Assembly: GCF_004327285.1 (NCBI RefSeq)
Contig: NZ_QJUI01000011.1
Location: 62,001-126,000 of the forward strand
DNA length: 64,000 nt
Origin: Phytopseudomonas daroniae
Lineage (GTDB): Bacteria; Pseudomonadota; Gammaproteobacteria; Pseudomonadales; Pseudomonadaceae
Direction of reading: 5' to 3'
Shown here: in pieces, positions 63,861-64,000 of the stretch
Layout: every line of letters begins with the position of its first letter
How positions within the stretch are numbered: the stretch's first letter is position 1
Program-made: the position numbers and the translations under genes
The notes under the pieces: generated by a model
What the model was told of the DNA's origin: nothing
The model's input: only the letters and a program-made list of their open reading frames with translations
Databases searched by the model: none

Positions 63861-64000
63861 ATCGTCATCCTCCTCAATAGTCAGTCTTGCTAACTGAGGC
63901 TGCGGGATGTGGAGGCAGTTCACTCTGTCTGACCGCGAGCGCGGACGACGGCATCAGGCCTGCTTGCGATCACTCCCTGAATTCAGCGTGCGCAGATCCT

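Noticed and set aside
1..64000. CRISPR arrays, integrases, phage genes, toxin-antitoxin pairs or intact insertion sequences
   Set aside because: No regularly spaced direct repeats and no transposase, integrase or phage-type proteins were seen; only small palindromic repeats are present.

Overview
This 64 kb window looks like a chromosomal segment of a Pseudomonas-type gammaproteobacterium. The basis is the high GC content and codon use, a galU / VOC protein / gor neighbourhood as in Pseudomonas, REP-like palindromes, a pseudomonad-type intergenic repeat, and an achromobactin siderophore locus arranged as in Pseudomonas syringae and Dickeya. I see no phage genes, integrases, CRISPR arrays or intact insertion sequences. 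Family assignments come from reading translated motifs, without database searches.

Layout. (1) 1-4067: an amino-acid-type ABC importer (binding protein cut by the window edge, permease, ATPase), a RidA protein and a methylmalonate-semialdehyde-type dehydrogenase, probably one uptake and catabolic operon. (2) 4391-13509: a giant (2,879 aa) cyclic beta-1,2-glucan synthase-like protein, followed by a CsbD-like protein and a small unknown. (3) 13578-17669: a Crp/Fnr regulator, a histidine kinase/response regulator pair, an MlaA-like lipoprotein and a small unknown. (4) 17754-37601, all on the minus strand: a complete achromobactin-type siderophore system. In transcription order it has an ECF sigma factor, an anti-sigma factor, a signalling TonB receptor, acsF-acsD-acsE-MFS exporter-acsC-acsB-acsA, importer cbrABCD, then an FhuF-like ferric reductase and an RraA-like aldolase-fold protein. 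(5) 37815-41063: galU copy 1, a PncC/CinA-like amidase, a small unknown, and a UbiH/UbiM-type hydroxylase. (6) 41065-57183: a sulfur-scavenging supercluster with sbp-cysT-cysW (no cysA), a lipoprotein-dependent polar amino-acid/cystine-type importer, a sulfonate-type importer with two binding proteins and a TauD-family dioxygenase, an orphan MetQ, D-cysteine desulfhydrase and a cystine-type importer. (7) 57196-63860: a frameshifted FAD-oxidase gene, a TRIC/UPF0126 membrane protein, gor, a VOC protein, galU copy 2, small conserved proteins, a decayed Tsx-like porin remnant, tRNA-Leu(TAA) and a DUF883-type protein.

How the genes work together. Region 4 is self-contained: iron limitation (candidate Fur box before the sigma gene) would produce the sigma factor; ferri-siderophore binding at the receptor would signal through FecR; the acs genes build the citrate-based siderophore; the MFS protein exports it; receptor plus Cbr proteins return it; the FhuF-like protein could release the iron by reduction. 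Region 6 gathers uptake of sulfate, sulfonates or sulfate esters, cystine-like compounds and methionine-like compounds with enzymes that free the sulfur, several behind AT-rich intergenic segments.

The features most worth a second look are the RraA-like protein at the end of the siderophore operon, the sulfate permease operon without its ATPase, the two galU copies (about 91% identical proteins) as 23 kb direct repeats around the sulfur cluster, a roughly 140 bp palindromic repeat whose edge forms the stop codon of the TauD-family gene, and two decaying genes.
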